DNA from: Verrucomicrobiota bacterium
Lineage (GTDB): Bacteria; Verrucomicrobiota; Verrucomicrobiia; Opitutales; UBA953
Reading direction: 5' to 3'
Assembly: GCA_015061905.1 (NCBI GenBank)
Contig: SUVQ01000001.1
Coordinates: 1 to 64,000, forward strand
DNA: 64,000 nucleotides
The translations under genes and the position numbers were made by a program. This document shows positions 7,007 through 15,343 of this stretch, in pieces (positions within the stretch are counted from its first letter, which is position 1; each line of letters starts with the position of its first letter). The notes under the pieces are model-generated. The model searched no databases, was not told where the DNA came from, and saw only the letters and a program-made list of their open reading frames with translations.

Positions 7007-8398
7007 TTATTGGGGTTTATGAATGGGTAAGGTGATGGTAAAAGTAGTGCATCCGGAAACGCTGTCGAGCTGAATCGTTCCGCCGTAATCATCTACGATT
7101 CGACGCACGATTGCCAGCCCTAAGCCGAGCCCGAAAGAGAGACCGCTTTTCTTGGTGGAAAAATCCGGCTGGAAAATTTTTTCCTTGAGCGATTCGGGAA
7201 CGCCGGGACCGTTGTCGGTGATGGCGACGGAAACGGACTCCGCCGTTGCCGTTGTTGAAATACGCACGGTCGGGTTTTGCGTTCCCGCGAGATTCATTGC
7301 GTCGCAGGCGTTTTTGATGATGTTGACCCAAAGCTGAACAAGCTCGGTAATGTCGCCGAAAATTTTCGGGAACGTTTCGACTTCGGCGAGGTCGGCGATG
7401 AGGTTTTTTCCTCGAAGTTGCGGTTTGAGCAAAGAAACCGCTTCGGAAATGGACTCGGAAACGTCGGTGCCTTCTTCGCGACGGATATTTCCTCCGCCGA
7501 GAATTTTTACGGAGCGCACGATTCCGGCGGCGTGCTTTGCGGCGAGTTGCATGTCGCGAATATCGTGACCGATTTCCCAAAAGCGCGCGAGGTCTTCAAT
7601 TCCTGCAAGGACCTTTTTATCCAGTTTCTTGGCGGAATCCGGATTCGGGGCAATCCGCGCGAGAACTTTTGCCGCCGGCTGGGAAATTTTAAAAAGCCGC
7701 TCGTATTCGCGGGCGCGGGAACGCAAATCTTCGCTGGAATAAACGGCTTGGTTGTCGCGCCCGAGGCAAAACAATTCCGATTCGCGTTTACCGAAAGAGC
7801 GCAAAAATTCTTCGATGAACGCGGAGATAAAGTCTGTTTTTCTTGCGAGAACGCCGACGGCATTGTTCAGCTCATGCGCCAAACCGGCGGCGAGTTGTCC
7901 CAAGGTCGCCGACATTTCCGAGCGGTGCATACGGTGGATTGCCGCTTCCTTTTCCGCGGCGTGCTCGAAAACGCGGGAATTTCTCAGTGCGAGTTCGTGC
8001 ACCATCGTCGGAACAAACTGCTCAATGAGAGAACCGTATTTTTCCGGCTCAACGACTTCGACCGTTTCGTCAATGTAAGCGACTTCAATATTGGTTTCCG
8101 CAACGATTTCGCAGGAACTTTGAAAAAGCCGTGAAAAAAAACTTTGAACGCCGATATACGAGCCGGGTCCGGCGCGGAAAACTTCGTAAAGAGACTCCGG
8201 AATGCGCTCGCCTTTTTCGTCGCGCCGATGGCGATAAGCGACGACGTTCCCGCTGAGCAAAAGGTAAAGACGCTTGGACGGTTCGCCTTCCCGCACCAGC
8301 GTTTCTCCTTTTTTGAGCGCGAAAATCCGCTCCGGGAACGCGAAATAATCCGCGTTAATCCGGGAGAGCTTTTTGTGGAATGCCGCGCTCTGAATCAT
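7007..8398 (-). CDS. Histidine kinase with N-terminal cNMP-binding-type domain
   Basis: The chosen start is ATG 8398 (MIQSAAFHKK), because the upstream TTG at 8416 would fall inside a GCCCGGC/GCCGGGC hairpin. About residues 15-125 form a cyclic-nucleotide-binding/Crp-type beta-roll (LVREGEPSKRLYLLLSGNVVAY). A helical linker follows, then the H-box GQLAAGLAHELNNAVGV. The C-terminal ATPase has an N-box (NIIKNACDAM), a G1 box (DNGPGVPES) and a G2 box (GLGLGLAIVRRIVDDYGG). No transmembrane segment is seen, so it is a cytoplasmic sensor. It is co-transcribed with the receiver protein just downstream. The signal is unknown. Confidence 0.88.
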   Translation of the reverse strand: MIQSAAFHKKLSRINADYFAFPERIFALKKGETLVREGEPSKRLYLLLSGNVVAYRHRRDEKGERIPESLYEVFRAGPGSYIGVQSFFSRLFQSSCEIVAETNIEVAYIDETVEVVEPEKYGSLIEQFVPTMVHELALRNSRVFEHAAEKEAAIHRMHRSEMSATLGQLAAGLAHELNNAVGVLARKTDFISAFIEEFLRSFGKRESELFCLGRDNQAVYSSEDLRSRAREYERLFKISQPAAKVLARIAPNPDSAKKLDKKVLAGIEDLARFWEIGHDIRDMQLAAKHAAGIVRSVKILGGGNIRREEGTDVSESISEAVSLLKPQLRGKNLIADLAEVETFPKIFGDITELVQLWVNIIKNACDAMNLAGTQNPTVRISTTATAESVSVAITDNGPGVPESLKEKIFQPDFSTKKSGLSFGLGLGLAIVRRIVDDYGGTIQLDSVSGCTTFTITLPIHKPQ

Positions 8399-8440
8399 GG
8401 GAAGTTCGCCCGGCAAAAAACGCCGGGCGGGAACGTAAAA

Positions 8441-9994
8441 TTACTTTTGAACGGGAGTCGCAACCGTAGCGACGGGAACGGCGACGGCAGTTTCCTGCGC
8501 GGGAACGCTCGCTGTTTCTTCCGAAGTCGGAAGCGGCTTAAAAACGCCGAGCGAAGCAAGCAGAATCATCATCGCGTAGGTCAAAACCATTCCCAAAACG
8601 CCGATAATTACGCCGGTTCTTGCCATTCCCTTCGTGTCGACCAAGCCGGTCGCGTGCGCGAGCGCATTCGGCGGGGTGGAAATCGGGAGCGACATTCCGA
8701 GCGAGGACGCAAATGCCACGGAAACGAGAAGCGCAATCACGCCGCCGAGAACGTCCAACGAGGCGCCGACGTTCACGCCGACAACCGCGATAATCGGAAC
8801 CAAAAGCGAAGCCGTCGCCGTGTGCGACATAAAGTTCGCCATGAAAAGGCAAATCACGCCGGCGCCGACCATCAGCCCGAAAGCCGGCCAGGACGCGAAC
8901 GGAATCGCGCCGATGAGGTGTTCCGCCAAGCCGGTTTTCTGCAAGCCCACGCCGAGTGCAAAGCCGCCGGCAACAAGCCAAAGCACGTCCCAACTCATTC
9001 CGTTCAGGTCTTTTTTGGTGATAACCTGCGAAAGCGCAAAAACCGCCATCGGAACCATCGCAACGATATTCGAATCAATCCCGACGATGTCTTTTCCGAG
9101 CACCCAGAGCAAAACGGTAATCGCGAACGTAATGTAAACGATGATTGCCTTCGGCGTTTTCAAAAATTCGCCGCCGACATTCAATTCCATCGTTTTCTTG
9201 GAAATCGGGAACATCCAAAGCAAAAGTGCCCAAGAAAGCAAAATCAGGATAATGACATACGGAACACCAAACGCCATCCAGGTGCCGAACGAAACCGTTG
9301 CATCCATATCGGCAAGCGCCTTGAGCGCAATCGCGTTCGGCGGCGTCCCGATCGGCGTGCCCATTCCGCCGACGTTTGCGGCAATCGGAATCGCAAGCGC
9401 AAATGCCGCTCGACCTTTGTCGTTTTCGTCAAAAAGCGAAAGCACGGGAGCGAGAATCGCAAGCATCATCGCCGCCGTTGCAGTGTTGGACATAAACATC
9501 GAGAAAAGCGCCGTAATCGCCATCAATCCGAGCAAAACGAATTTCGGATTTTTCCCGAAGGGCTTCAGAAGGAAGCGCGCCAAATTCATGTCCAATTTAT
9601 ACTTCGTTGCCGCCGCCGCGAGGAAGAAGCCTCCGAGGAAGAGCATGATAATCGGATCGGCAAAAGTCGCCATCAACCCTTTAGAGCTCACCAGATTCGC
9701 GTATTTTTCACCGGAAGCCGGATCCGCCTGGAAGGAGAAAAATGTTTCTCCGCCCCACGAGAGCATCAAACCTTTATCAGACACCGTGAGCAACATCAGC
9801 ACGATGACGAACATCGAAGTCGTCCAGATCGGGAACGGTTCGAGAATCCAGAACAGCGCGGCGAGCACGAAAATCGCAATCACGCGGATCTCGACGGCGT
9901 TCAGTGCCAAGCCGAGAGATTCATACGGCAAGAAAAGGCACCCGGCAGCAAGTGCGAGGGCAATCAGGGCCTTTAGAGCTTTTACTTTTGTCAT
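8441..9994 (-). CDS. SLC13/DASS-family sodium:dicarboxylate symporter
   Basis: This 517-residue membrane protein has about twelve hydrophobic segments. It carries the two family substrate-binding motifs in inverted-repeat halves: FMSNTATAAMM with GTPIGTPPNAIALK, and FMSHTATASLL with SLPISTPPNALAH. Members import di- or tricarboxylates such as succinate, malate or citrate with sodium, but the substrate cannot be told from sequence alone. The last 30 residues are a Val/Ala/Pro/Thr-rich tail encoded partly by copies of the dispersed word. It is the only gene of its transcription unit here. The interior from about 8520 to 9830 lacks the word. Confidence 0.9.
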   Translation of the reverse strand: MTKVKALKALIALALAAGCLFLPYESLGLALNAVEIRVIAIFVLAALFWILEPFPIWTTSMFVIVLMLLTVSDKGLMLSWGGETFFSFQADPASGEKYANLVSSKGLMATFADPIIMLFLGGFFLAAAATKYKLDMNLARFLLKPFGKNPKFVLLGLMAITALFSMFMSNTATAAMMLAILAPVLSLFDENDKGRAAFALAIPIAANVGGMGTPIGTPPNAIALKALADMDATVSFGTWMAFGVPYVIILILLSWALLLWMFPISKKTMELNVGGEFLKTPKAIIVYITFAITVLLWVLGKDIVGIDSNIVAMVPMAVFALSQVITKKDLNGMSWDVLWLVAGGFALGVGLQKTGLAEHLIGAIPFASWPAFGLMVGAGVICLFMANFMSHTATASLLVPIIAVVGVNVGASLDVLGGVIALLVSVAFASSLGMSLPISTPPNALAHATGLVDTKGMARTGVIIGVLGMVLTYAMMILLASLGVFKPLPTSEETASVPAQETAVAVPVATVATPVQK

Positions 9995-10043
9995 GATTTT
10001 GGAGGATTAAGAAAAATTTGGAGAAAAAGTGAGTTTTTCGTTT

Positions 10044-10088
10044 AAAAAAAACGTTCCCCTGCGGATAAAAAATCCGATGGGGGAACGA
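10044..10088 (-). terminator. Terminator of coiled-coil/lipoprotein operon
   Basis: On the minus strand CGTTCCCCCATCGGATT pairs with AATCCGCAGGGGAACG and is followed by a T8 run. It is another terminator made from an inverted pair of the dispersed word, in a GGGGAACG variant. Confidence 0.8.
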
Positions 10089-10102
10089 TTTTTTGAAGCG
10101 TT

Positions 10103-10273
10103 TTAGCGATTTTCGGGAACGACGGAACCCATTCCGGGCATTCCCGTTTCCCAGTCTTTGGGACCGCCGGTTCCGGAAAGCCCGGAATCTGTCGGTCTCG
10201 CCGTTTCCACACAGGAAACAAGCATCAAAGCGGCGAAAACCGCGAACGAAAACGCCTTGAGAAAACGGAGCAT
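10103..10273 (-). CDS. Small predicted lipoprotein, 56 residues
   Basis: This ORF is too short for the ORF track. It encodes a signal peptide with a lipobox-like end (FAALMLVSC) followed by a short Gly/Pro/Thr-rich mature part ending GMGSVVPENR. The start codon lies 2 bp after the stop of the coiled-coil membrane protein, so the two are translationally linked. A terminator follows directly. It is probably anchored in the outer membrane or periplasm. No family is recognised. Confidence 0.7.
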   Translation of the reverse strand: MLRFLKAFSFAVFAALMLVSCVETARPTDSGLSGTGGPKDWETGMPGMGSVVPENR

Positions 10274-10275
10274 AC

Positions 10276-11178
10276 TTATTTCTTAACGACGGTCGGAATC
10301 ACCTTTACGTAGGTGCCTTCCGCAAGTTTCTGAATCTGGGCGCCGGGAAGCAAACCGAGCGTCGTGCGGCTCGGACGCGGGTCGGTAACGCGGGCTTCGC
10401 CGACACGTTCCCCGTTGACTTCGAGCACCACCGGAATGCCGTTGAGAATCGCCGGATTTTCATCACCGACACCGATAACGATTTGACCGCGAACGTGGTC
10501 AAGCGCGACAACCGTCGTCAAAACATACGGAGCTTCAAATTCAACGACCACGCCGCCCTTCGCTTCCGCGTAGAGGTCGACCGGGAATTCGGTCGGAACG
10601 GATTCGCCGCGTTGAAGCACCCAAGTGCGGAAACGCGCATAACGCTGTCCGGCGGCGACTTTCGTCTTTTGCAATTCTTCAATTTCTGCGAGCTTTTGGT
10701 CGTATTCTTCCTTGGAATACATATTGCTCTTTTCTTCCGTCAACTGAGCGACGCGTTCCTTTTCGGAGCGGAGTTGACCTTCGAGATCGCTGACTTTGCC
10801 GTTAAGATCGCTGACTTCGGACGTAAGAGCTTCCTTGTCGCGCGTAAGCTGGTTTGCTTCTTCCGTTTTTGCGTCGAGGTCGGATTTCAAACCGTCGATT
10901 TCATCATTTTTCTGATTAATCGTAGCTTTGAGAGACGCAATTTGGTTTTCGTTGCGTTCTTTCGTCTCGCGCAATTCAAAAACTTCGTCGGCAACCACCT
11001 TGGTTTTTTCCACACGCTTATCCAAAGTTTGCGTCTTCACGCCGAGGACCGTGTCAAGCGGCTGAGTTTTGAGGAAGGCATTTTCCATCTGCCCTTTTAC
11101 CATAAAATAAAGGCCGATGGCGGCGCCGGCAGCGAGGATAGCGACAATGCGCAGAACAAGAGAAACTTTTTTGTTCAT
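10276..11178 (-). CDS. Membrane-anchored coiled-coil periplasmic protein
   Basis: The 300-residue protein has one N-terminal transmembrane helix (about residues 8-27, LVLRIVAILAAGAAIGLYFMV). A long heptad-rich coiled coil follows from about 50 to 170 (QIASLKATINQKNDEIDGLKSDL and repeats). The C-terminal domain of about 120 residues is beta-rich (VVVEFEAPYVLTTVVALDHVRGQIVIGVG). The layout suggests an envelope protein that spans or organises the periplasm. It is followed 2 bp later by a small lipoprotein and preceded 11 bp away by pgi on the same strand. I do not recognise a named family. Confidence 0.75.
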   Translation of the reverse strand: MNKKVSLVLRIVAILAAGAAIGLYFMVKGQMENAFLKTQPLDTVLGVKTQTLDKRVEKTKVVADEVFELRETKERNENQIASLKATINQKNDEIDGLKSDLDAKTEEANQLTRDKEALTSEVSDLNGKVSDLEGQLRSEKERVAQLTEEKSNMYSKEEYDQKLAEIEELQKTKVAAGQRYARFRTWVLQRGESVPTEFPVDLYAEAKGGVVVEFEAPYVLTTVVALDHVRGQIVIGVGDENPAILNGIPVVLEVNGERVGEARVTDPRPSRTTLGLLPGAQIQKLAEGTYVKVIPTVVKK

Positions 11179-11189
11179 CGTAAGCGGGG

Positions 11190-12770
11190 TTAATTTTTGT
11201 AATTGAAAGTGGAGTTGCAGAACGGGGTTTCAACCTGACGTTGAATATTTTTAGAGGGACTCAACGCCAAATGTTGGCAAATTTTAAATACGAGTTCCGT
11301 GCGGTTTTCAAGCTCTAATTTTTCGGCGATAGCGTCCGCAGAGAATTTTTCGGGCGCATTTGCCTTCAAAAATTCAACGATTTGCGTTTGAAGTTTTAAA
11401 ATCCCCGCAGCGGCTTTTTTCCCGGCTTCGACGCCCGGCTGGTGGTAGGCATTGATGCCGATAAACGTCGCGTAAAAACCGACTGCGCGTTCGAAGAGCG
11501 CAATCAGCGCGCCGATGCTTTGCGGCGTCACGTCTTCGACGGTGAGCGTTACCGAGGCGCGCCCTTTTTCGGTCAGAGCTTCACGCGTGCCAAGGAGGAA
11601 GCCTTCAAGATAGTCGCCGGCGGAAATTCCCGGATCGACTTCCGTGCTTTCGCCTGCGCGATCCCGTAAAACTTCGATAAACGTCGCGAAGAAATTCGGA
11701 ACGCCTTCGCGCAATTGCTGAATGTAGGCGTGCTGGTCGGTCGAACCCTTGTTCCCGTAAACGGAAATTCCTTGGTTGACGACGTTCCCGGCGAGGTCTT
11801 TTTCCTTGCCGAGCGATTCCATAATCAGCTGCTGCAAATAGCGCGCGAAAAGCAAAAGGCGATCTTTGTAAGGCAAAATCACCATATCTTTCGTGCCTTT
11901 TCCGTCCGTCAGAAAATACCAAGCGAGCGCGAGCAAAGCCGCCGGATTTTCGAGTGCTTCGCGGGAACGCGTTTGCGCGTCCATCGCCGCCGCGCCCGCG
12001 AGCATTCCGCGAATATCCAAGCCCTGAAGAGCAGCCGGAAGCAAGCCGACCGCCGCCATTTCGCTGGTGCGACCGCCGACCCAATCCCACATCGGGAAAC
12101 GCTCGATAAAACCTTGCGCGACCGCCGTTTTATCGAGCTGGGAACCGACTCCGGTAACGGCGACTGCGTGCTTCGCAAAATCCAATCCCGCCGCTTTGTA
12201 TTGCGCGACGGTTTCAATCATCGCGTTGCGCGGTTCGGGCGTGCTTCCGGATTTCGACGTTACGATGCAGAGCGTTTCGCCGAGCTTTCCTTTGAGCTCG
12301 GCAAAAACGATGTCAAAACCGTCCGCATCCGTGTTATCGAGGAAGAAAACCTTCATTTTGTCGCGCCCGGGCATTCCGAGAGCGGAGGCGACGAACTGCG
12401 GACCGAGCGCGCTCCCGCCGATGCCGATGCAGAGAAGATTTTTGAACGTTCCCGCGCTACCGGAAATTTCGCCGGAATGAACTTTGTTTGCAAAAACTTC
12501 GATTTTTTCGAGCGTTCCCGCGATTTCGGCGGCAAGCTCGGCTGTCGGCGCGAGTTGCGGCGCGCGCAACCAATAATGCCCGACCATGCGGTTTTCGTCC
12601 GGATTGGCGATTGCGCCCTTTTCGAGTTCCGCCATTGCGTCAAACGCCTTGTCGAGCATCGGCTTTGCGTCGGCGATGTAATCCGTCGGGAACCCGACGC
12701 GGCTCAAGTCGATGGCAAAATTGAGCGCATCAAACGCGATATAATTTTTCTTAAAATTTTCCCAGCTCAT
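11190..12770 (-). CDS. pgi: Glucose-6-phosphate isomerase
   Basis: This enzyme interconverts glucose 6-phosphate and fructose 6-phosphate in glycolysis and gluconeogenesis. The 526-residue protein has the sugar-phosphate binding block [20 protein letters not shown] and the signature segments [27 protein letters not shown] and [19 protein letters not shown]. It belongs to the bacterial branch with a C-terminal helical extension. It lies between secG and the coiled-coil gene on the same strand with short spacers, suggesting a shared transcript. Confidence 0.96.
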   Translation of the reverse strand: MSWENFKKNYIAFDALNFAIDLSRVGFPTDYIADAKPMLDKAFDAMAELEKGAIANPDENRMVGHYWLRAPQLAPTAELAAEIAGTLEKIEVFANKVHSGEISGSAGTFKNLLCIGIGGSALGPQFVASALGMPGRDKMKVFFLDNTDADGFDIVFAELKGKLGETLCIVTSKSGSTPEPRNAMIETVAQYKAAGLDFAKHAVAVTGVGSQLDKTAVAQGFIERFPMWDWVGGRTSEMAAVGLLPAALQGLDIRGMLAGAAAMDAQTRSREALENPAALLALAWYFLTDGKGTKDMVILPYKDRLLLFARYLQQLIMESLGKEKDLAGNVVNQGISVYGNKGSTDQHAYIQQLREGVPNFFATFIEVLRDRAGESTEVDPGISAGDYLEGFLLGTREALTEKGRASVTLTVEDVTPQSIGALIALFERAVGFYATFIGINAYHQPGVEAGKKAAAGILKLQTQIVEFLKANAPEKFSADAIAEKLELENRTELVFKICQHLALSPSKNIQRQVETPFCNSTFNYKN

Positions 12771-12803
12771 AGCTTTGAAAAGAGGATTGCCCTAACGGCA
12801 AAA

Positions 12804-13199
12804 TTATTTGGCGGGAACGCTCTCCGGAGCGACCGGAGCCGGCGTTTCTTCGACGGGAACGATTGCCGCTGCCGGAGCGGTTTCGACCGCAACCGGAGCT
12901 TCCGTTGCCGCGGGAGCTTCTTCAAGCTTCAAACCTTCGCCTTCGCCCTTGTCCTGCGTGGCAAGAAACGCAAAATAAAGCACCGCGCACAGAATAAAAA
13001 ACGCGGAAATAAAAACGACTGTCGCCTTGGAAAGCACGCCGGCGGCTTCTCCGCCGAAAACGCTTTCGGACGCCGCGCCGCCCAACGCGGACCCCATGCC
13101 GGCGTTCGCGCTCGGTTTTTGCATCAGCACAAAGAGAACGACGAGAACGCTCACAAACGCAAGCACCGTCAACGCACCATAAATAAGAATACTGCCCAT
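12804..13199 (-). CDS. secG: Preprotein translocase subunit SecG
   Basis: This is the small membrane subunit of the SecYEG channel that helps protein translocation. It has the two expected hydrophobic segments (about residues 4-25 and 58-80) separated by the diagnostic loop LMQKPSANAGMGSALGGAASESVFGG. An extra 45-residue Ala/Pro/Val/Glu-rich tail follows, which is longer than in Escherichia coli SecG and partly encoded by the dispersed word. It sits upstream of pgi on the same strand. Confidence 0.93.
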   Translation of the reverse strand: MGSILIYGALTVLAFVSVLVVLFVLMQKPSANAGMGSALGGAASESVFGGEAAGVLSKATVVFISAFFILCAVLYFAFLATQDKGEGEGLKLEEAPAATEAPVAVETAPAAAIVPVEETPAPVAPESVPAK

Positions 13200-13246
13200 A
13201 AAAAATTAAAGGGACATTAAATCGCGTTCCGCTTGTATTGAAAAGC

Positions 13247-15178
13247 TTAAATTAAAATTTGTTCGGCAAGCGATTCCCAAAGCTCATAGGCTTCGGCTAT
13301 TTCCTTTTTCACGGCTTCGTAACGCGCCATTTCGGATTTTGTGGCTTCGCCGCGCGAAAAAAATTCCGGCTCCGCCATTTTTGTTTCCCACTCGCCCTGC
13401 TCCGCTTCGAGCCGAGCGATGAGTTCTTCGGTTTCTTTGATTTTTTTGCGGAGCGGAGCAAGTTGTTTCGCCCGTTCGGCGTTGGCGCGACGGCGTTCCC
13501 GCGGATCGTTCGTCGGTGCTTTCTCTCCGGAAAGTTTTTTGGAAGAAATGCGCTCGCGTTCCCGCGCCCGCTCTTCCGCCGTCGCCGCGAGATAATCGCT
13601 GACGTTTCCGAGAAAAACGCGGATTCCGTGATTTTTGACCTCTAAAACTTTCGTCACCAGCGGATCGAGAAAATCCCGATCGTGCGAGACGATCACGAAC
13701 GTTCCCGTGTATTGCTTGAGTGCCTGCGCGAGCACCGCCTTGGAGCGCATGTCGAGGTGATTCGTCGGCTCGTCCAAAATCAGGAAATTGAACGGTCGCA
13801 AAAGCATGCGGGCAAGCGCGAGGCGGTTGCGTTCGCCGCCGGAAAGAACGCCCACGGGCTTAAAAACATCTTCTCCGCGAAACAAAAACGCGCCGAGCAA
13901 AGTGCGAAGCCGCGTCGTTCCGAGCCCGGCGGCGACATCGTTAACCGTCGTCAGCACGTCGATATTCGGATCGAGCTCTTTTGCCTGATGCTGTGCGAAA
14001 TAAGAAACGGCGACATTGAGTCCTTCCGTTCGCGTTCCCGCCGTTTGCGCTTCCGTTCCCGCGAGCATGCGGATAAGCGTCGATTTCCCGGCACCGTTCA
14101 CGCCGACGACGGCGATGCGCTCTCCGCGCTCTATTTTAAAATTTATATTTTTGAGAACATTCAGCGAGCCGTAGCTTTTGTCCAAATTTTCAAGTTCGAG
14201 CACGACCTGCCCGCTCTGCGGTGCGGGCGGGAACGCAAACGCGATTTGAGAATCGTCTTCTTCCTCAAATTCCACGCGGTCTATTTTTTCCAAAGCTTTG
14301 ATGCGCGATTGCACCTGCGCCGCCTTCGTCGCCTTAGCGCGAAAACGTTCGATAAACTCTTCGGTTTTTGCAATTTCCCGAGCCTGATTTTGAGCCGCCC
14401 GGCGGAGCGATTCCCGGCGTTCCCGCGAAGTTTTTTCAAAATAAGAATAATTTCCGTTGTAAACTTCAAGCCGCCCGGCGGTGAGCGCAAAAGTTTTTCC
14501 GCAAATCGTATCGAGAAACGCGCGGTCGTGCGAAACAATCATGACCGTCCCCGCATAGCGCAACAGCCAATTTTCGAGCCAATCCTGCGATTCGATGTCG
14601 AGATGGTTCGTCGGCTCGTCAAGAAGCAAAAGGGACGGCTCGCGCAGGAGCAATTTGGCGAGCGCGATGCGCATTTGCCACCCGCCGGAAAATTCTCCCG
14701 TATCGCGCGCCATGTCGCTTTGCGAAAAGCCGAGTCCGTGCAAAATCGTTTCTACGCGGGAACGCAATTTTTCCGCATCCGCATCTTCGAGGCGGCGTTC
14801 CCAAGCGGAAATCATTTCCAAGGTTTCGCGGTATTCGTCGGAATCCGGCTCAAGTGTTTGCAGCTGCTCGTCGGCGTCGGCGATTTTCCGGCGCAGCGAA
14901 AGAATGTCTTCAAATGCCGTCTCAACTTCCGCGTAAAGCGTTTTCCCGTGCGTTTCCAAACCGTCCTGCGGCAGGTAACCGACCGTCGCATTTTTTGCGA
15001 AAACGAGCGTTCCCGAATCGTAATCCGTTTCCCCCGCCAGAATTTTCAAAAGCGTGGATTTTCCCGCACCGTTGGAGCCGACCAAGCCGATGCGTTCCCG
15101 CTCATTAATGGTTCCGGAAATTCCGTTAAACAAAATGCGCGGTCCGTATTGCAGGCGAATGTCGTTGAGCGTGAACAT
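13247..15178 (-). CDS. ABC-F family ATPase (Uup/EttA-like)
   Basis: This soluble protein of 643 residues has two ABC ATPase domains and no membrane segments, typical of ABC-F translation factors. The first domain carries Walker A GSNGAGKS, signature FSGGWQMR and Walker B LLLLDEPTNHLD. The second carries GVNGAGKS, LSGGERNR and LILDEPTNHLD. The inter-domain linker is rich in Arg and Lys, and a charged coiled coil forms the C-terminus (EELIARLEAEQGEWETKM). ATG 15178 is chosen over the TTG at 15202. It could act on stalled ribosomes or be a Uup-like factor. There is no antibiotic-resistance context. Confidence 0.92.
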   Translation of the reverse strand: MFTLNDIRLQYGPRILFNGISGTINERERIGLVGSNGAGKSTLLKILAGETDYDSGTLVFAKNATVGYLPQDGLETHGKTLYAEVETAFEDILSLRRKIADADEQLQTLEPDSDEYRETLEMISAWERRLEDADAEKLRSRVETILHGLGFSQSDMARDTGEFSGGWQMRIALAKLLLREPSLLLLDEPTNHLDIESQDWLENWLLRYAGTVMIVSHDRAFLDTICGKTFALTAGRLEVYNGNYSYFEKTSRERRESLRRAAQNQAREIAKTEEFIERFRAKATKAAQVQSRIKALEKIDRVEFEEEDDSQIAFAFPPAPQSGQVVLELENLDKSYGSLNVLKNINFKIERGERIAVVGVNGAGKSTLIRMLAGTEAQTAGTRTEGLNVAVSYFAQHQAKELDPNIDVLTTVNDVAAGLGTTRLRTLLGAFLFRGEDVFKPVGVLSGGERNRLALARMLLRPFNFLILDEPTNHLDMRSKAVLAQALKQYTGTFVIVSHDRDFLDPLVTKVLEVKNHGIRVFLGNVSDYLAATAEERARERERISSKKLSGEKAPTNDPRERRRANAERAKQLAPLRKKIKETEELIARLEAEQGEWETKMAEPEFFSRGEATKSEMARYEAVKKEIAEAYELWESLAEQILI

Positions 15179-15343
15179 TGAAAAAACGATAAAAACCGAC
15201 AAGGGAAACGTTCCCGCCCGCGCCTTTCAACACGAAAAAAAGTAAGCCAACTCGCGCGGCACGGTGTTGGTGTGCGGAAAATTTAAGCGACGGCTCCGTT
15301 TCTTTGTTTTCCTGCCAAAAGCCATGCGCTATAATTTTGTGCC

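Noticed and set aside
8144-9976. 610-residue plus-strand ORF opposite the SLC13 gene
   Set aside because: Arg/His/Asn-rich translation typical of an antisense shadow; the minus strand encodes a complete transporter with family motifs.
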